64,000 nt of DNA from Alphaproteobacteria bacterium (GCA_033344895.1 JAWPMN010000001.1:372001-436000), one strand, 5' to 3'. Positions 7,122 to 16,398 are shown, counted from the first letter of the stretch. Translations and numbers: made by a program. Notes: a model not told the origin generated them from the sequence alone.

Positions 7122-9317
7122 ATGGCGGGGCCGGAGACAGACGAGACGGCAGCGGCGGAAGGGCCGGCAGCGGAAGGCGCAACACAGGAACCGGTGGATA
7201 CCGGCGCGTTGTGCCTCGTTACGCTGTTGCGTTTCCTGGAATTGCCGGGCGACGCGGCACAATTGCGCCATCAGTTCGGCGAACCCGGCAAGACCATGTC
7301 TGCCGAAACCCTGGTACGCGCGGCCAAACGCCTCGATCTCAAGTCCCGGATCGTCAAGAGCCAGTGGAAGAAGCTGGATGGCACGCCGATGCCCGCCATT
7401 GCCGAGTTGAAGAACGGCAATTTCATTCTGATCGGCGGCATTCGAGAAGGCAAACTGCTGGCTCAGGACCCGACTACGGGGAAGATGGGGGCACTGGACC
7501 AGGCCCAGTTCGAGGAGATATGGACAGGCCGCCTGATTCTGGCCACCCGACGGACCAAGATCCTGGGCAAGGGGTCGAAATTCGACATCTCCTGGTTCGT
7601 CCCAGCGATCCTGAAATACAAGCGCCTGTTTATCGAGGTCCTGATCGCGTCCTTCTTTCTGCAGGTCTTCGGCCTGGTCTCGCCGCTGTTCTTTCAGGTC
7701 ATTATCGACAAGGTTCTGGTCCATCGCGGACTGACGACACTCGACGTCCTGATCTTCGGCCTTGTCGTCGTGTCCGTCTTCGAAGTCTTCATGGGGATAT
7801 TGCGGACCTATATCTTCTCGCACACGACGAACCGGATCGATGTCGAACTGGGCAGTCAGCTCTATCGTCACCTGCTTGCCCTGCCGCTCAGCTATTTCGA
7901 AAGCCGTCAGGTCGGCCAGTCCGTCGCGCGGGTTCGCGAACTGGACAGCATTCGCAACTTCATAACCGGCAGCGGCCTTACCCTGCTGATGGACCTGTTC
8001 TTCACGGTCGTCTTCTTCGCCGTCATGTGGCATTTCAGCCCGCTGCTGACGATGATCGTGCTGGGCTCTATCCCGTTTTACGTTGCGCTGGCCTTCTTCG
8101 TGACACCGGTTCTGCGCGCCCGGCTGGAGGAAAAGTTCCAGCGCAGCGCCCAGAACCAGGCGTTCCTGGTCGAAAGCGTGACCGGCGTGGAGACGATGAA
8201 GGCCCTGTCCGTCGAGCCACAGTCCCAACGCCGATGGGAAGAGCAACTGGCAGGGTATGTACAATCGGCCTTCAGGACGGCGCAGTTGGGCAATGTCGCC
8301 GGACAGTCGACCCAGCTGATCAGCAAGGTCACGATGGCGTTGACCCTCTATTTCGGGGCGACGGCAGTGATTGCGGGTGACCTCACCGTCGGGCAACTGG
8401 TTGCCTTCAACATGCTGTCGGGGCGGGTTACCGGACCGATCCTGCGGCTGGCGCAGCTATGGAACGACTTCCAGCAGGCGCGCATTTCCGTCGAGCGGCT
8501 GGGCGATATCCTGAACACCCCGACCGAACCGCAATACAATCCCAACCGCGCCACGCTGAAGGATATCGAAGGCAATGTCGTCTTCGAGAATGTCACCTTC
8601 CGATACCGCCCGGACCTGCCGGAGGTCCTGCGCCGCATCAACCTGAACGTCCCTGCCGGGCAGATTGTCGGCATTGTCGGTCCGTCGGGGTCGGGCAAGT
8701 CGACCCTGACCAAGCTGGTACAGCGCATGTATGTGCCGGAAAGCGGGCGTGTCCTGGTCGACGGCGTCGACCTGGCAATGGTCGACACGTCCTGGCTGAG
8801 GCGACAGGTCGGCGTGGTGCTGCAGGAAAACCTGCTCTTCAACCGGTCGATCCGGGAAAACATTGCACTGGCCGATCCCGGCATGCCGATGGAACGCGTT
8901 GTCGAGGCCGCAAAGATGGCCGGCGCGCACGATTTCATCACTGAACTGGCCGAAGGCTACGATACCCTGGTTGGAGAACGCGGATCGAACCTGTCCGGCG
9001 GTCAGCGTCAGCGCGTTGCGATCGCCCGGGCGCTCGTCACCAATCCACGAATTCTGATCCTCGACGAGGCGACCAGCGCCTTGGACTACGAATCCGAACG
9101 CATCATCCAGCAGAACATGCGCCGGATCTGCGAGGGCCGTACGGTCCTGATCATCGCACACCGTCTGTCGACGGTACGGACCGCCGACCGGATCGTGACC
9201 ATCGACAAGGGGGAGCTGGTCGAGGACGGAACCCACGAGGAACTGCTGAAGACCGACGGCCGATACGCCCGCTTGTGGCGCATCCAATCCGGGGAGATCG
9301 CCGATGCCGCCGAATGA
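7122..9317 (+). CDS. Type I secretion ABC exporter with inactive C39-like N-terminal domain
   Basis: A 731-residue HlyB-type inner-membrane ABC exporter. Residues about 20-140 form a C39-peptidase-like domain in which the catalytic Cys position reads D-T-G (as D-Y-G in HlyB) and the usual catalytic His region reads G-N-F-I-L-I. It should therefore bind rather than cleave its cargo. About six membrane helices follow (150-440). The nucleotide-binding domain has Walker A G-P-S-G-S-G-K-S-T near 520, signature L-S-G-G-Q-R-Q-R near 624, Walker B I-L-I-L-D-E-A-T-S and the switch histidine in I-A-H-R-L-S. It overlaps the HlyD gene by 14 bases. Such C39-like domains are typical of RTX-protein exporters; no RTX substrate gene is visible here. 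Confidence 0.93.
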   Translation: MAGPETDETAAAEGPAAEGATQEPVDTGALCLVTLLRFLELPGDAAQLRHQFGEPGKTMSAETLVRAAKRLDLKSRIVKSQWKKLDGTPMPAIAELKNGNFILIGGIREGKLLAQDPTTGKMGALDQAQFEEIWTGRLILATRRTKILGKGSKFDISWFVPAILKYKRLFIEVLIASFFLQVFGLVSPLFFQVIIDKVLVHRGLTTLDVLIFGLVVVSVFEVFMGILRTYIFSHTTNRIDVELGSQLYRHLLALPLSYFESRQVGQSVARVRELDSIRNFITGSGLTLLMDLFFTVVFFAVMWHFSPLLTMIVLGSIPFYVALAFFVTPVLRARLEEKFQRSAQNQAFLVESVTGVETMKALSVEPQSQRRWEEQLAGYVQSAFRTAQLGNVAGQSTQLISKVTMALTLYFGATAVIAGDLTVGQLVAFNMLSGRVTGPILRLAQLWNDFQQARISVERLGDILNTPTEPQYNPNRATLKDIEGNVVFENVTFRYRPDLPEVLRRINLNVPAGQIVGIVGPSGSGKSTLTKLVQRMYVPESGRVLVDGVDLAMVDTSWLRRQVGVVLQENLLFNRSIRENIALADPGMPMERVVEAAKMAGAHDFITELAEGYDTLVGERGSNLSGGQRQRVAIARALVTNPRILILDEATSALDYESERIIQQNMRRICEGRTVLIIAHRLSTVRTADRIVTIDKGELVEDGTHEELLKTDGRYARLWRIQSGEIADAAE

Positions 9318-10767
9318 CGGCACGCCGGTCGGCCGGATCACGCCGACCAAGGTCCCCGCGGATCAGGCCAATCCGGGAACGCCGGACGGATCCGATGCGG
9401 CGCCGCAGAAGCCGGCGGCAAAGCCTCCCCCGGCGCGGAAGCGGCCGGAAGGAGAGGCGCGCGAATTCCTGCCCGCGGCGCTGGAAATCCTGGAAACGCC
9501 AGCCAACCCGGCCGGCCGGGCGCTGGCATTGCTGCTGGCAGCACTGTTCGTCATCGCCCTGGCCTGGGCCTATATCGGCGAGATCGACATCGTGGCGGTG
9601 GCACAGGGCCGGATCGTCCCGGTCGGTGGCGTGAAACAGATCCAGCCGCGCGAAATCGGTAATGTCCGTGCCATTCACGTCAGCGACGGCCAGCATGTGG
9701 AAGCCGGCGATCTGCTGATCGAGCTTGATCCGACGGAAAGCGAGGTCGACAAGGACCAGTTGATCCGGGAACGCATGGAAGCCGCCGTAGAAGTGGCCCG
9801 GCTGACCGCGTATATCAACGGTCTGCGGGGGCTGCCGCCTGGCTATGACCCGCCGGACGGCATCGACGACCCGGCGATCATCGCCATGCATGCCAGCCGC
9901 CTGGAAAGTGACCTGGCCGCTTTCGAGGCCGAGATCGCCTCGCTGGACGCGGAGTTGAGCCGCCGCATCGCCGACCGTGCCGCGATTCAGGCAGAGGTGG
10001 AGAAACTGCGCGCCGTCATCCCGCTGATGGCAGAGCGTGAGTCATCCCTTCTGCAGCTGCTGGAGAAGGGACACACGCCGAAGCCGGTCTGGCAGGAAGC
10101 CAAGACCCTGCTGATCGAGACGCGTCATAACCTGACCATTCAGGGACACCGTCTTGCGGAGGCGGAAAGCGGCATGGAGGCCGCCGTCAAGGAACAGAAC
10201 CGCATGGTTGCCGACCGGCTGCGCGAGGCCTATGCGGAACTGACCGAAGCCAGAAAGAACCTGAAACAATCCGACCTTGCCTTGCGCAAGGCCCTGGCGC
10301 GGGAAGACCTGCATCGGCTTCATGCCCCTGTCAGCGGCACCGTCCAGCAATTGGCGGTCCACACGGTGGGCGGCGTCGTTCAACCCGCGGAACCGCTGAT
10401 GGTGATCGTCCCGGACGACGTGCAACTGGAGGCCCGGGCACAGGTTCTGAACAAGGATCGCGGATTCGTCGATTTCGGCGACGCGGCCGAGATCAAGCTG
10501 GAAGCCTTCAACTTCACCAAATACGGCACGCTGGACGGGGAGGTCCGCACGGTTTCCACCGATGCGGTCGAGGACGAGAATCTCGGTCTGGTCTACGACA
10601 CTCGGGTCACGCTATTCGCGGACAGCATTCGGGCGGACGGCAAGGATGTGCCGCTCAGTCCCGGCATGTCCGTGACCGTCGAAATCAAGACCGGAAAACG
10701 CAGGATCATCGAGTTTCTGCTGTCTCCGCTGCAGCGCTATCAGGACGAGGCGATCCGAGAGCGCTGA
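9304..10767 (+). CDS. HlyD-family type I secretion periplasmic adaptor
   Basis: A 487-residue membrane-fusion protein that links the inner-membrane ABC exporter to a TolC-like outer-membrane channel. It has an acidic/proline-rich cytoplasmic N-terminus, one transmembrane helix around residues 70-90 (A-L-A-L-L-L-A-A-L-F), a lipoyl-like half motif with H-V-S-D-G-Q-H-V-E-A-G-D, a long coiled-coil hairpin (about 150-330), the second lipoyl half (L-H-A-P-V-S-G-T-V-Q) and a beta-barrel C-terminus with the conserved P-G-M-S-V-T-V-E-I-K-T-G. It starts inside the end of the exporter gene, so the two proteins are made together. The outer-membrane partner is encoded elsewhere. Confidence 0.95.
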   Translation: MPPNDGTPVGRITPTKVPADQANPGTPDGSDAAPQKPAAKPPPARKRPEGEAREFLPAALEILETPANPAGRALALLLAALFVIALAWAYIGEIDIVAVAQGRIVPVGGVKQIQPREIGNVRAIHVSDGQHVEAGDLLIELDPTESEVDKDQLIRERMEAAVEVARLTAYINGLRGLPPGYDPPDGIDDPAIIAMHASRLESDLAAFEAEIASLDAELSRRIADRAAIQAEVEKLRAVIPLMAERESSLLQLLEKGHTPKPVWQEAKTLLIETRHNLTIQGHRLAEAESGMEAAVKEQNRMVADRLREAYAELTEARKNLKQSDLALRKALAREDLHRLHAPVSGTVQQLAVHTVGGVVQPAEPLMVIVPDDVQLEARAQVLNKDRGFVDFGDAAEIKLEAFNFTKYGTLDGEVRTVSTDAVEDENLGLVYDTRVTLFADSIRADGKDVPLSPGMSVTVEIKTGKRRIIEFLLSPLQRYQDEAIRER

Positions 10768-10827
10768 TTTTTCCCGGCTTCGTGAGGTCGTCGGACTTTC
10801 CCGTCGGCACACCGGCACTGCGGCTAC

Positions 10828-10878
10828 TTGACAATCATTCGCAACAGGTGGATAACCCACTCGCATTTATGCGAATGA
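10828..10878 (+). promoter_or_regulatory. Sigma-70 promoter with overlapping Fur-like inverted repeat before the haem operon
   Basis: TTGACA (10828-10833) and GATAAC (10851-10856) are separated by exactly 17 bases, giving a good sigma-70 promoter with a start near 10863. An inverted repeat overlaps it: TCATTCGCA (10835-10843) in the spacer and TGCGAATGA (10870-10878) just after the expected start. The left arm sits in GACAATCATTCGC, which matches 10 of 13 positions of a GATAATCATTATC-type Fur core. This layout suits repression by an iron-responsive regulator. Which regulator (Fur, RirA, Irr) binds is not shown by the sequence. The remainder of 10768-10986 has no gene. Confidence 0.6.
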
Positions 10879-10986
10879 CTCGCAGTTGCATGACAAGCCG
10901 AGCCAGCCCCGCCGTCTATCGGGTTCGCCAGCCAGGCGTTGAAAACAGTGCGTCGCAAAGAACGCACGTAAGACGCTGGAGCGATT

Positions 10987-13014
10987 TTGATGACCGAGCC
11001 GACGACCGCGCCCCCCCGAATGAGAGTTTTGAGCACCACGGCCCTGGCCGGAGCAATGCTGGTAATGACGGCGACCGCCGCACAGTCGCAGGATGCCGAC
11101 CGCGACCAGGGCGCCGTGACCAGCCTGGACGCCATGACCGTGACCGCAACACGGACCGAGAAGTCGGCAATTGAAGCCCCTGCGTCGGTCAGTGTCGTGG
11201 ATCGCGAGGCAATCCTGCAGGCACAGCCGCAAAGTCTGGACGATGTCCTGAAAGGCGTTCCGGGCGTCCAGATGACCGGCGGCCCCCGAAACACGGCCGA
11301 GCAGCCCAATATTCGCGGCTTCAGCGACGAGCGGGTCGTCGTGATCACCGACGGCGTCCGCAAGAACTTCCAATCCGGCCACCGTGGACGGACGTTTCTG
11401 GATCCGACCCTGCTGAAGAGCGTCGACGTTCTGCGCGGCCCCAGCTCGATGCTCTACGGTTCCGGCGCGCTGGGTGGGGTTCTGTCGATCGAAACGATCG
11501 ACGCCTCAGATTTGCTGAAGCCTGGAGAAAAAGTCGGCCTTCGCACCTCGATTGGTGGCCAGTCCAACAATGCCTACAAGAGTGCCAACGTCACCGCATT
11601 CGGCACGCCTTTGGACGGGGTCGACCTGCTGTTCAGCGCGTCTCGACACACGTCGGGCAATTACGAGGATGGCGACGGTCAGGACATCCCCTTCTCCGCC
11701 GACGACATCGGGTCCGCACTGGCGAAGGGATCGGTCGAGCATGAGGGGCATGAAGTCGAACTCAATCTTCAGCTCTTTCGGGACGATCACGAAATCCCGA
11801 CCGCGGCGAACACCAACGGCACCGTCATCGCCGACCGCGTTACCCGTGAGGAATCCGGCAGCCTGCGCTATGGCTACAACGACATGGAGGGCCTGCTGGA
11901 CCTGACGGTCACGGCCTATTCGAACAACGCTTTCATTCGTGAGATCGTCCAGACCAGCGGCCGGCATGATGTGACCAAACTGGACACGCTGGGGATCGAC
12001 GTCGCGAATACCAGCCGCACGACCCTGAGTGAGGATGCGAAGCTGGCCCTGACCTATGGCTTCGAGCTGTATCAGGACGATCAGGAAGGTGTCCGGAACG
12101 ACGCCCCACGCGGGCAGTATCCCAACGCGAGCCAGATCACCCAGGGCTATTTCGCCCAGGCGGAGTTCACCCTTTGGGACGATCTGACAGTCATACCGGG
12201 GCTGCGCTACGACACCTATGAACAGGAAGCCGCCGGCAACCGGGATGTCGGGGACAGCAAGCTTTCGAAGAAGCTGGCCCTGTCCTATCAGGCCACTGAC
12301 TGGCTGATGCTGTTCGGGTCTTACGCCGAGGCCTTCCGCGCCCCCTCCCTGACGGAGCTTTATGTCAGCGGTACACACTTCGTCTTCAACACCTTCGTGC
12401 CGAACCCGGATCTGACCCCGGAATTTGCAAAGAACAAGGAAGTCGGCGCGGCGCTCAGCTTCGATGATGTCGTGGAGGAGCGCGATGCGCTTCGCATCAA
12501 AGGCGCCGTGTTTCAGAACGATGTCGAAGACCTCATCGAGCAATCCGTCCAGGGCGGCGCGTTTGGAACCACGACGACCTCCAACGTGCCGGAAGCGCGC
12601 ATTCGCGGGGCGGAGCTGGAAATTCAGTATGAAGGTCCGATGTTCTTTTCCGGCCTGTCGGCGACCCGCATGCGCGGCGATGACCTGACCCAGGGTGACG
12701 CGCTGGCCGATATCCCGGAAGACCTTGTGACGCTCACCGCGGGCCTCCGCTTTGCAGATCTGGGTCTGACGACCGGCTGGCGGTCGATGCTGTTCTTCGG
12801 CCAGGACCGTACATCAAGCACCGGCACGGCCCATCCCGGCAAGAAAATGGTCCATGACCTGTTCGTGTCCTACACGCCGAACGATCCGCAACTGGACGGG
12901 CTGCGCGTGGATTTCGGGATCGACAACATCTTCGACAATACCTACCGGCGCTACCCGTCAGAACTCAACGAAACCGGCCGCAACGCGAAGCTGACGGCCA
13001 GCCTGCAGTTCTGA
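10987..13014 (+). CDS. TonB-dependent haem/haemoglobin-type outer-membrane receptor
   Basis: A 675-residue beta-barrel receptor that would bring haem, or haem from a host protein, across the outer membrane using TonB energy. Residues about 1-35 act as a signal peptide (hydrophobic core around T-A-L-A-G-A-M-L-V-M-T-A). A TonB-box-like D-A-M-T-V-T-A-T-R follows, then a plug domain (P-G-V-Q-M-T-G-G-P, P-N-I-R-G-F) and a 22-strand-type barrel ending in the aromatic C-terminus A-S-L-Q-F. The barrel carries a histidine/asparagine-containing loop after F-R-A-P-S-L-T-E-L-Y, a motif shared by haemoglobin and transferrin receptors. It is the first gene of the haem operon. The specific haem source is unknown. 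Confidence 0.9.
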   Translation: MMTEPTTAPPRMRVLSTTALAGAMLVMTATAAQSQDADRDQGAVTSLDAMTVTATRTEKSAIEAPASVSVVDREAILQAQPQSLDDVLKGVPGVQMTGGPRNTAEQPNIRGFSDERVVVITDGVRKNFQSGHRGRTFLDPTLLKSVDVLRGPSSMLYGSGALGGVLSIETIDASDLLKPGEKVGLRTSIGGQSNNAYKSANVTAFGTPLDGVDLLFSASRHTSGNYEDGDGQDIPFSADDIGSALAKGSVEHEGHEVELNLQLFRDDHEIPTAANTNGTVIADRVTREESGSLRYGYNDMEGLLDLTVTAYSNNAFIREIVQTSGRHDVTKLDTLGIDVANTSRTTLSEDAKLALTYGFELYQDDQEGVRNDAPRGQYPNASQITQGYFAQAEFTLWDDLTVIPGLRYDTYEQEAAGNRDVGDSKLSKKLALSYQATDWLMLFGSYAEAFRAPSLTELYVSGTHFVFNTFVPNPDLTPEFAKNKEVGAALSFDDVVEERDALRIKGAVFQNDVEDLIEQSVQGGAFGTTTTSNVPEARIRGAELEIQYEGPMFFSGLSATRMRGDDLTQGDALADIPEDLVTLTAGLRFADLGLTTGWRSMLFFGQDRTSSTGTAHPGKKMVHDLFVSYTPNDPQLDGLRVDFGIDNIFDNTYRRYPSELNETGRNAKLTASLQF

Positions 13015-13044
13015 CCATCCATGACCAGCGAGAAGGATCCGAAC

Positions 13045-13209
13045 ATGACCCTGCACCGACCGACATCTGCCGGCACACGCCTGTCCGAACCGCCTGTGCT
13101 TTCCAGTGACGAACTGTTGCAGGAAAAGGGCGAGATCCTGATCGAACATCGTGGTGAGCGCTATCGCCTGCGCCGCACGCGCCAGGACAAGCTGATCCTG
13201 ACCAAGTAG
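13045..13209 (+). CDS. hemP: Hemin uptake protein HemP
   Basis: A 54-residue protein of the HemP/HmuP family, small regulators or uptake factors found beside haem receptors. The C-terminal half shows the family pattern S-S-D-E-L-L, then E-I-L-I-E-H-R-G-E-R-Y-R-L-R-x-T-R and K-L-I-L-T-K at the end. The start at 13045 is preferred to the in-frame ATG at 13021 because AGAAGGA lies seven bases before it and no ribosome site precedes 13021. In Bradyrhizobium and Burkholderia relatives it is needed for full expression of the haem receptor or for uptake; that role is inferred here from family and position. Confidence 0.93.
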   Translation: MTLHRPTSAGTRLSEPPVLSSDELLQEKGEILIEHRGERYRLRRTRQDKLILTK

Positions 13210-13211
13210 GC

Positions 13212-14195
13212 ATGTTGCGGGCGGCTACCATGATTGGACCACGTTCCAGGGCGCCTGTCCGGCTGCATCAATCCGACCGGGCCCTTTCCGATCGGACCGA
13301 TGGAACCGGGCGCGCCCTGGCCTTCTCGGCCCTGGCCGCCTCCCTGGCGGTGCATTGGGCGATCATGTCGACCAGCAATTCCGGGGGCGCGCTCAGCCTG
13401 GGCGCGTCCACCGCGCTGAAAACGTCCATTCAGATTGCCGCCGTCAGCAATCCCGCGGATACGCTTCCGCCGGCCCCGCCAAGGCACTCGCCGCATCCGA
13501 CCGCAGTCCAGGCTGCGCAGGCCGATCCGCTGCCGCAGCCGATGACGGCAACGGTTCCGACGGAATCACCGACGCTGGCCCCTGTCGAAATCACCGACCT
13601 CGGCCCGCAGCCGATCACCACGACGGTTCCGATTGCGCCGCCGGTATTGGAACCGGTTCGGATCACGGAAGAAAAGCCGGCGAAGCCGCCCTTCCAACCC
13701 ATGGCGAAGCCAGCGGAACCGCCCCGGCCGGAACCGGCAATCGAGCCCGCACCAAAAGCACCGACGGAACCAGTCGCGAAAGCCATCGCGGAAACGCCGG
13801 CCCGGCCGGTTGAGTCGGCGCGATCCGACACGGTCCAGAGCGCCACCGCGGATCCTGTCCCGGTTCTGACGCGCGAAACCGGTGCTGCTGCCGGCGGCGC
13901 TCCCGCCGCGGACCCCGTTCTGGTAACCGAGCCGCGTTTCAGGGTGCCGCCGACCCCGCCCGCCTACCCACCCGTCGCCCGACGACGAAACGAGGAGGGT
14001 ACGGTTGTCCTGCGTGCCCTCGTTTCGCCCGGCGGCGACACACAGCGAATCGAAATCTGGCAATCCTCCGGTTTCTACCGTCTGGACGATGCCGCGCGTG
14101 CGGCCGTCGAGGATTGGCATTTCGAGCCGGCCCGGAAATCCGGACTGGCGGTCGCGTCCTGGGTCCAGGTGCCCATCCGTTTCCGACTTGATTGA
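13212..14195 (+). CDS. tonB: Energy transducer TonB dedicated to the haem system
   Basis: A 327-residue TonB protein. It has a short cytoplasmic N-terminus, one membrane anchor (about residues 34-55, A-F-S-A-L-A-A-S-L-A-V-H-W-A), a long proline/glutamate/alanine-rich periplasm-spanning linker (about 75-235) and a C-terminal TonB domain with the Y-P-P-V-A-R-R-R-N-E-E-G-T-V start and R-A-A-V-E-D-W-H-F-E-P-A motif. It begins two bases after the hemP stop, so it is part of the operon, and pairs with exbB and exbD downstream. An alternative start is the ATG at 13230; ribosome sites do not decide between them. Confidence 0.93.
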   Translation: MLRAATMIGPRSRAPVRLHQSDRALSDRTDGTGRALAFSALAASLAVHWAIMSTSNSGGALSLGASTALKTSIQIAAVSNPADTLPPAPPRHSPHPTAVQAAQADPLPQPMTATVPTESPTLAPVEITDLGPQPITTTVPIAPPVLEPVRITEEKPAKPPFQPMAKPAEPPRPEPAIEPAPKAPTEPVAKAIAETPARPVESARSDTVQSATADPVPVLTRETGAAAGGAPAADPVLVTEPRFRVPPTPPAYPPVARRRNEEGTVVLRALVSPGGDTQRIEIWQSSGFYRLDDAARAAVEDWHFEPARKSGLAVASWVQVPIRFRLD

Positions 14196-14224
14196 TCCGA
14201 CCTGCCTCAAGGAGCCCGTCTGCC

Positions 14225-15298
14225 ATGCCCGATACGCCTGAAATCTTCGAATCCAACGACCTGTTGAGCCGCTACAACGCGCTAAAGGCCGACAATCCAA
14301 TGGTCCGCGGGCGCGATGCGGCCACCCAACTGGGCGCCAGTGAGGGAGAACTGGTCGCCGCCCGATGCGGGGAGGAAGTCGTCCGCCTGAAAGCCCCGTT
14401 CAAGGATCTGATCGCGGCCCTGCCGGAACTGGGGCGGGTCATGGTCCTGACCCGGAACGAGACCGTCGTTCATGAGCGCAAGGGCGTCTTCGGCAATATC
14501 AGCCTGGACGGCCATGTCGGCCTGGTGCTGAACGAGACGATCGATCTGCGGCTGTTCCTGAATTTCTGGACACATGGTTTTGCGGTCGAGGAAACGGTCC
14601 GCAGCGGACGACGGCGCAGCCTGCAGTTCTTCGACCGGTCCGGCATGGCCGTTCACAAGGTCTACCTGCTGGACGAGAGCGACACCGAGCGGTTTGACGC
14701 CCTTATCGACGCCCATCGTGACTCCGATCAGACGCCCGGGATCAAGGTCAAACCCTATGGTGAACCGAAGCCCAATGCCGCCACATCGGAAGTGGATCTG
14801 GACGCCTTTCGGGCCGAATGGGCCAATCTGCAAGACGTCCATGACTTTCATGGAATGCTGCGCAAACACAGGCTGGACCGGCTTCAGGCGCTGCGACTGG
14901 CGGAGGACCGCTTCGCGACGGTTCTGCCGGTCACGGCCCTGCGCTCAGCGCTGGAAAAGGCCGCCGCCCGCCAACTTCCGATCATGGTATTTGCCGGCAA
15001 CCGGGGCTGCATCCAGATCCATTCCGGACCGGTATCGAACATCCGTCCGATGGAAAACTGGGAGAATGTTCTGGACCCCGACTTCAACCTTCATGTTCGG
15101 TCCGACCGGCTGATGACGGCCTATGCCGTGCGCAAGCCGACGGTGGACGGAATCGTTACGGCGCTGGAATTCTACGACATCGACGACACCCACGTGACGC
15201 AGTTCTTCGGCGTCCGCAAACCCGGTCAGCCGGAAAGTGAGGATTGGCGGACGCTGGTTGCGGACATCGAGGCCGAACGGGAAGAGGTCCCCGCATGA
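14225..15298 (+). CDS. hmuS: Hemin-degrading/haem-trafficking factor HmuS (ChuS/HemS family)
   Basis: A 357-residue cytoplasmic protein of the HemS/ChuS/HmuS family, which receives imported haem and in several bacteria degrades it. The protein consists of two similar halves, as usual: the first contains L-G-A-S-E-G-E-L-V-A and G-L-V-L-N-E-T-I-D-L-R-L-F, and the second repeats similar patterns near V-F-A-G-N-R-G-C-I-Q-I-H-S-G-P. The ATG at 14225 was chosen because AAGGAG lies ten bases before it; the open frame extends upstream into tonB without a ribosome site. The stop overlaps exbB (ATGA). Whether it cleaves haem or only carries it cannot be read from sequence. Confidence 0.93.
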   Translation: MPDTPEIFESNDLLSRYNALKADNPMVRGRDAATQLGASEGELVAARCGEEVVRLKAPFKDLIAALPELGRVMVLTRNETVVHERKGVFGNISLDGHVGLVLNETIDLRLFLNFWTHGFAVEETVRSGRRRSLQFFDRSGMAVHKVYLLDESDTERFDALIDAHRDSDQTPGIKVKPYGEPKPNAATSEVDLDAFRAEWANLQDVHDFHGMLRKHRLDRLQALRLAEDRFATVLPVTALRSALEKAAARQLPIMVFAGNRGCIQIHSGPVSNIRPMENWENVLDPDFNLHVRSDRLMTAYAVRKPTVDGIVTALEFYDIDDTHVTQFFGVRKPGQPESEDWRTLVADIEAEREEVPA

Positions 15299-15972
15299 TG
15301 GGACTTCCGGAGATCGATGTGTCACTGCTGCTGACGCGCCTCGGGCCGGTCGGCATTCCCTTGGCCCTTTGTTCGGTAGTCGCGCTGGCAGTCGTGCTGG
15401 ACAAGACCGTCCGTGCCATTTGCACCCAAAGGATCGACATGCAGCGGCTGCGCGGCCTCGCCGACACCGCCCGTCGGGATGGCCCCTCCGCTGTGACGGC
15501 GGGGATCGGCCGACTGCCGGAGCCATTGCGCAGCGGTGCGGCGGTGCTGATGGATCCTGTGCATGCCGACAGGGCACAACGTGAGGACGCTGCCTCACAC
15601 TGGCTGGATCAGCAGCGCAGCACGATCAACCGTGGCGTCGGTCTGCTGCACCTGATCGCCGGGCTGGCCCCGATGCTGGGGCTTCTCGGCACAGTGATCG
15701 GGATGACCGTCGCCTTTCGCGATATTGCCGGACATGACGGCCCGGTCCATCCAGCCCTTCTGGCGGATGGATTGTGGCAGGCCCTGCTGACCACGATCGT
15801 CGGCATGGCAATCGCCCTGCCCGCAACGGTCGCAGCGTGGATTTTCCAGGCGATGACCGAGCGGCGCATATCCACATTGGCTTCGGCCCTGACGATCCTC
15901 TCTTTGTCCCTCGAGCACACGCCTGCCCAGTCCGCGCACTTCGGCACGCATCTGGCGGAGGCGGCGGAATGA
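15295..15972 (+). CDS. exbB: ExbB-type proton channel subunit (MotA/TolQ/ExbB family)
   Basis: A 225-residue inner-membrane protein with three predicted membrane helices: the first near residues 15-35 and the other two around 120-200. The conserved channel segment is visible as L-L-H-L-I-A-G-L-A-P-M-L-G-L-L-G-T-V-I-G-M. With ExbD it converts proton-motive force into TonB movement. The start is the first ATG of ATGATG overlapping the hmuS stop, and its own stop overlaps exbD by four bases, so stoichiometric coupled translation is expected. Position in the haem operon marks it as the dedicated partner of the local TonB rather than of TolQ. Confidence 0.92.
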   Translation: MMGLPEIDVSLLLTRLGPVGIPLALCSVVALAVVLDKTVRAICTQRIDMQRLRGLADTARRDGPSAVTAGIGRLPEPLRSGAAVLMDPVHADRAQREDAASHWLDQQRSTINRGVGLLHLIAGLAPMLGLLGTVIGMTVAFRDIAGHDGPVHPALLADGLWQALLTTIVGMAIALPATVAAWIFQAMTERRISTLASALTILSLSLEHTPAQSAHFGTHLAEAAE

Positions 15973-16391
15973 TCCGTGCGTCTCAGCCCGACGCTGCTTC
16001 CGGACCGCGTTTCGGAGCGGATCTGACACCGCTGATCGATGTTCTGTTTATGCTGATCGTCTTCATGGTGCTGACGGCGAACAGTGCGCAGTTGGCGGTC
16101 GAGGCGGACCTGCCCAGTACGGAGGAATCGGGCTTGTCCCTGCCCAGTCCGGAATCGCCGCTTACCATAACCATCCGCGCGGCGGGCAACGCGTATTCAG
16201 TCGATGAGGTCGACTATCCCGACTGGTCGGCCGCCCGCACAGCCATGCAGTCGGCGCTGGAAGCCGACCCGGACCGACCCGTCGTGCTGGCGACCGAACC
16301 CGATGCCCCCGTTCAGCGTCTGATCGATGCCATGGCCTATCTGCAGCGGGCCGGCATTCCCGACGCCCAAATACTCCTGGAAGCCCGATAG
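15969..16391 (+). CDS. exbD: ExbD-type energy transducer subunit
   Basis: A 140-residue protein with one N-terminal membrane helix (about 19-40) containing the essential membrane aspartate in L-T-P-L-I-D-V-L-F-M-L-I-V-F, followed by a periplasmic domain ending in Q-I-L-L-E-A-R. The length and motif are normal for ExbD/TolR. The start overlaps the exbB stop (ATGA). It completes the TonB-ExbB-ExbD motor in this operon. hmuT follows seven bases after its stop. Confidence 0.93.
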   Translation: MIRASQPDAASGPRFGADLTPLIDVLFMLIVFMVLTANSAQLAVEADLPSTEESGLSLPSPESPLTITIRAAGNAYSVDEVDYPDWSAARTAMQSALEADPDRPVVLATEPDAPVQRLIDAMAYLQRAGIPDAQILLEAR

Positions 16392-16398
16392 GAAAGGC

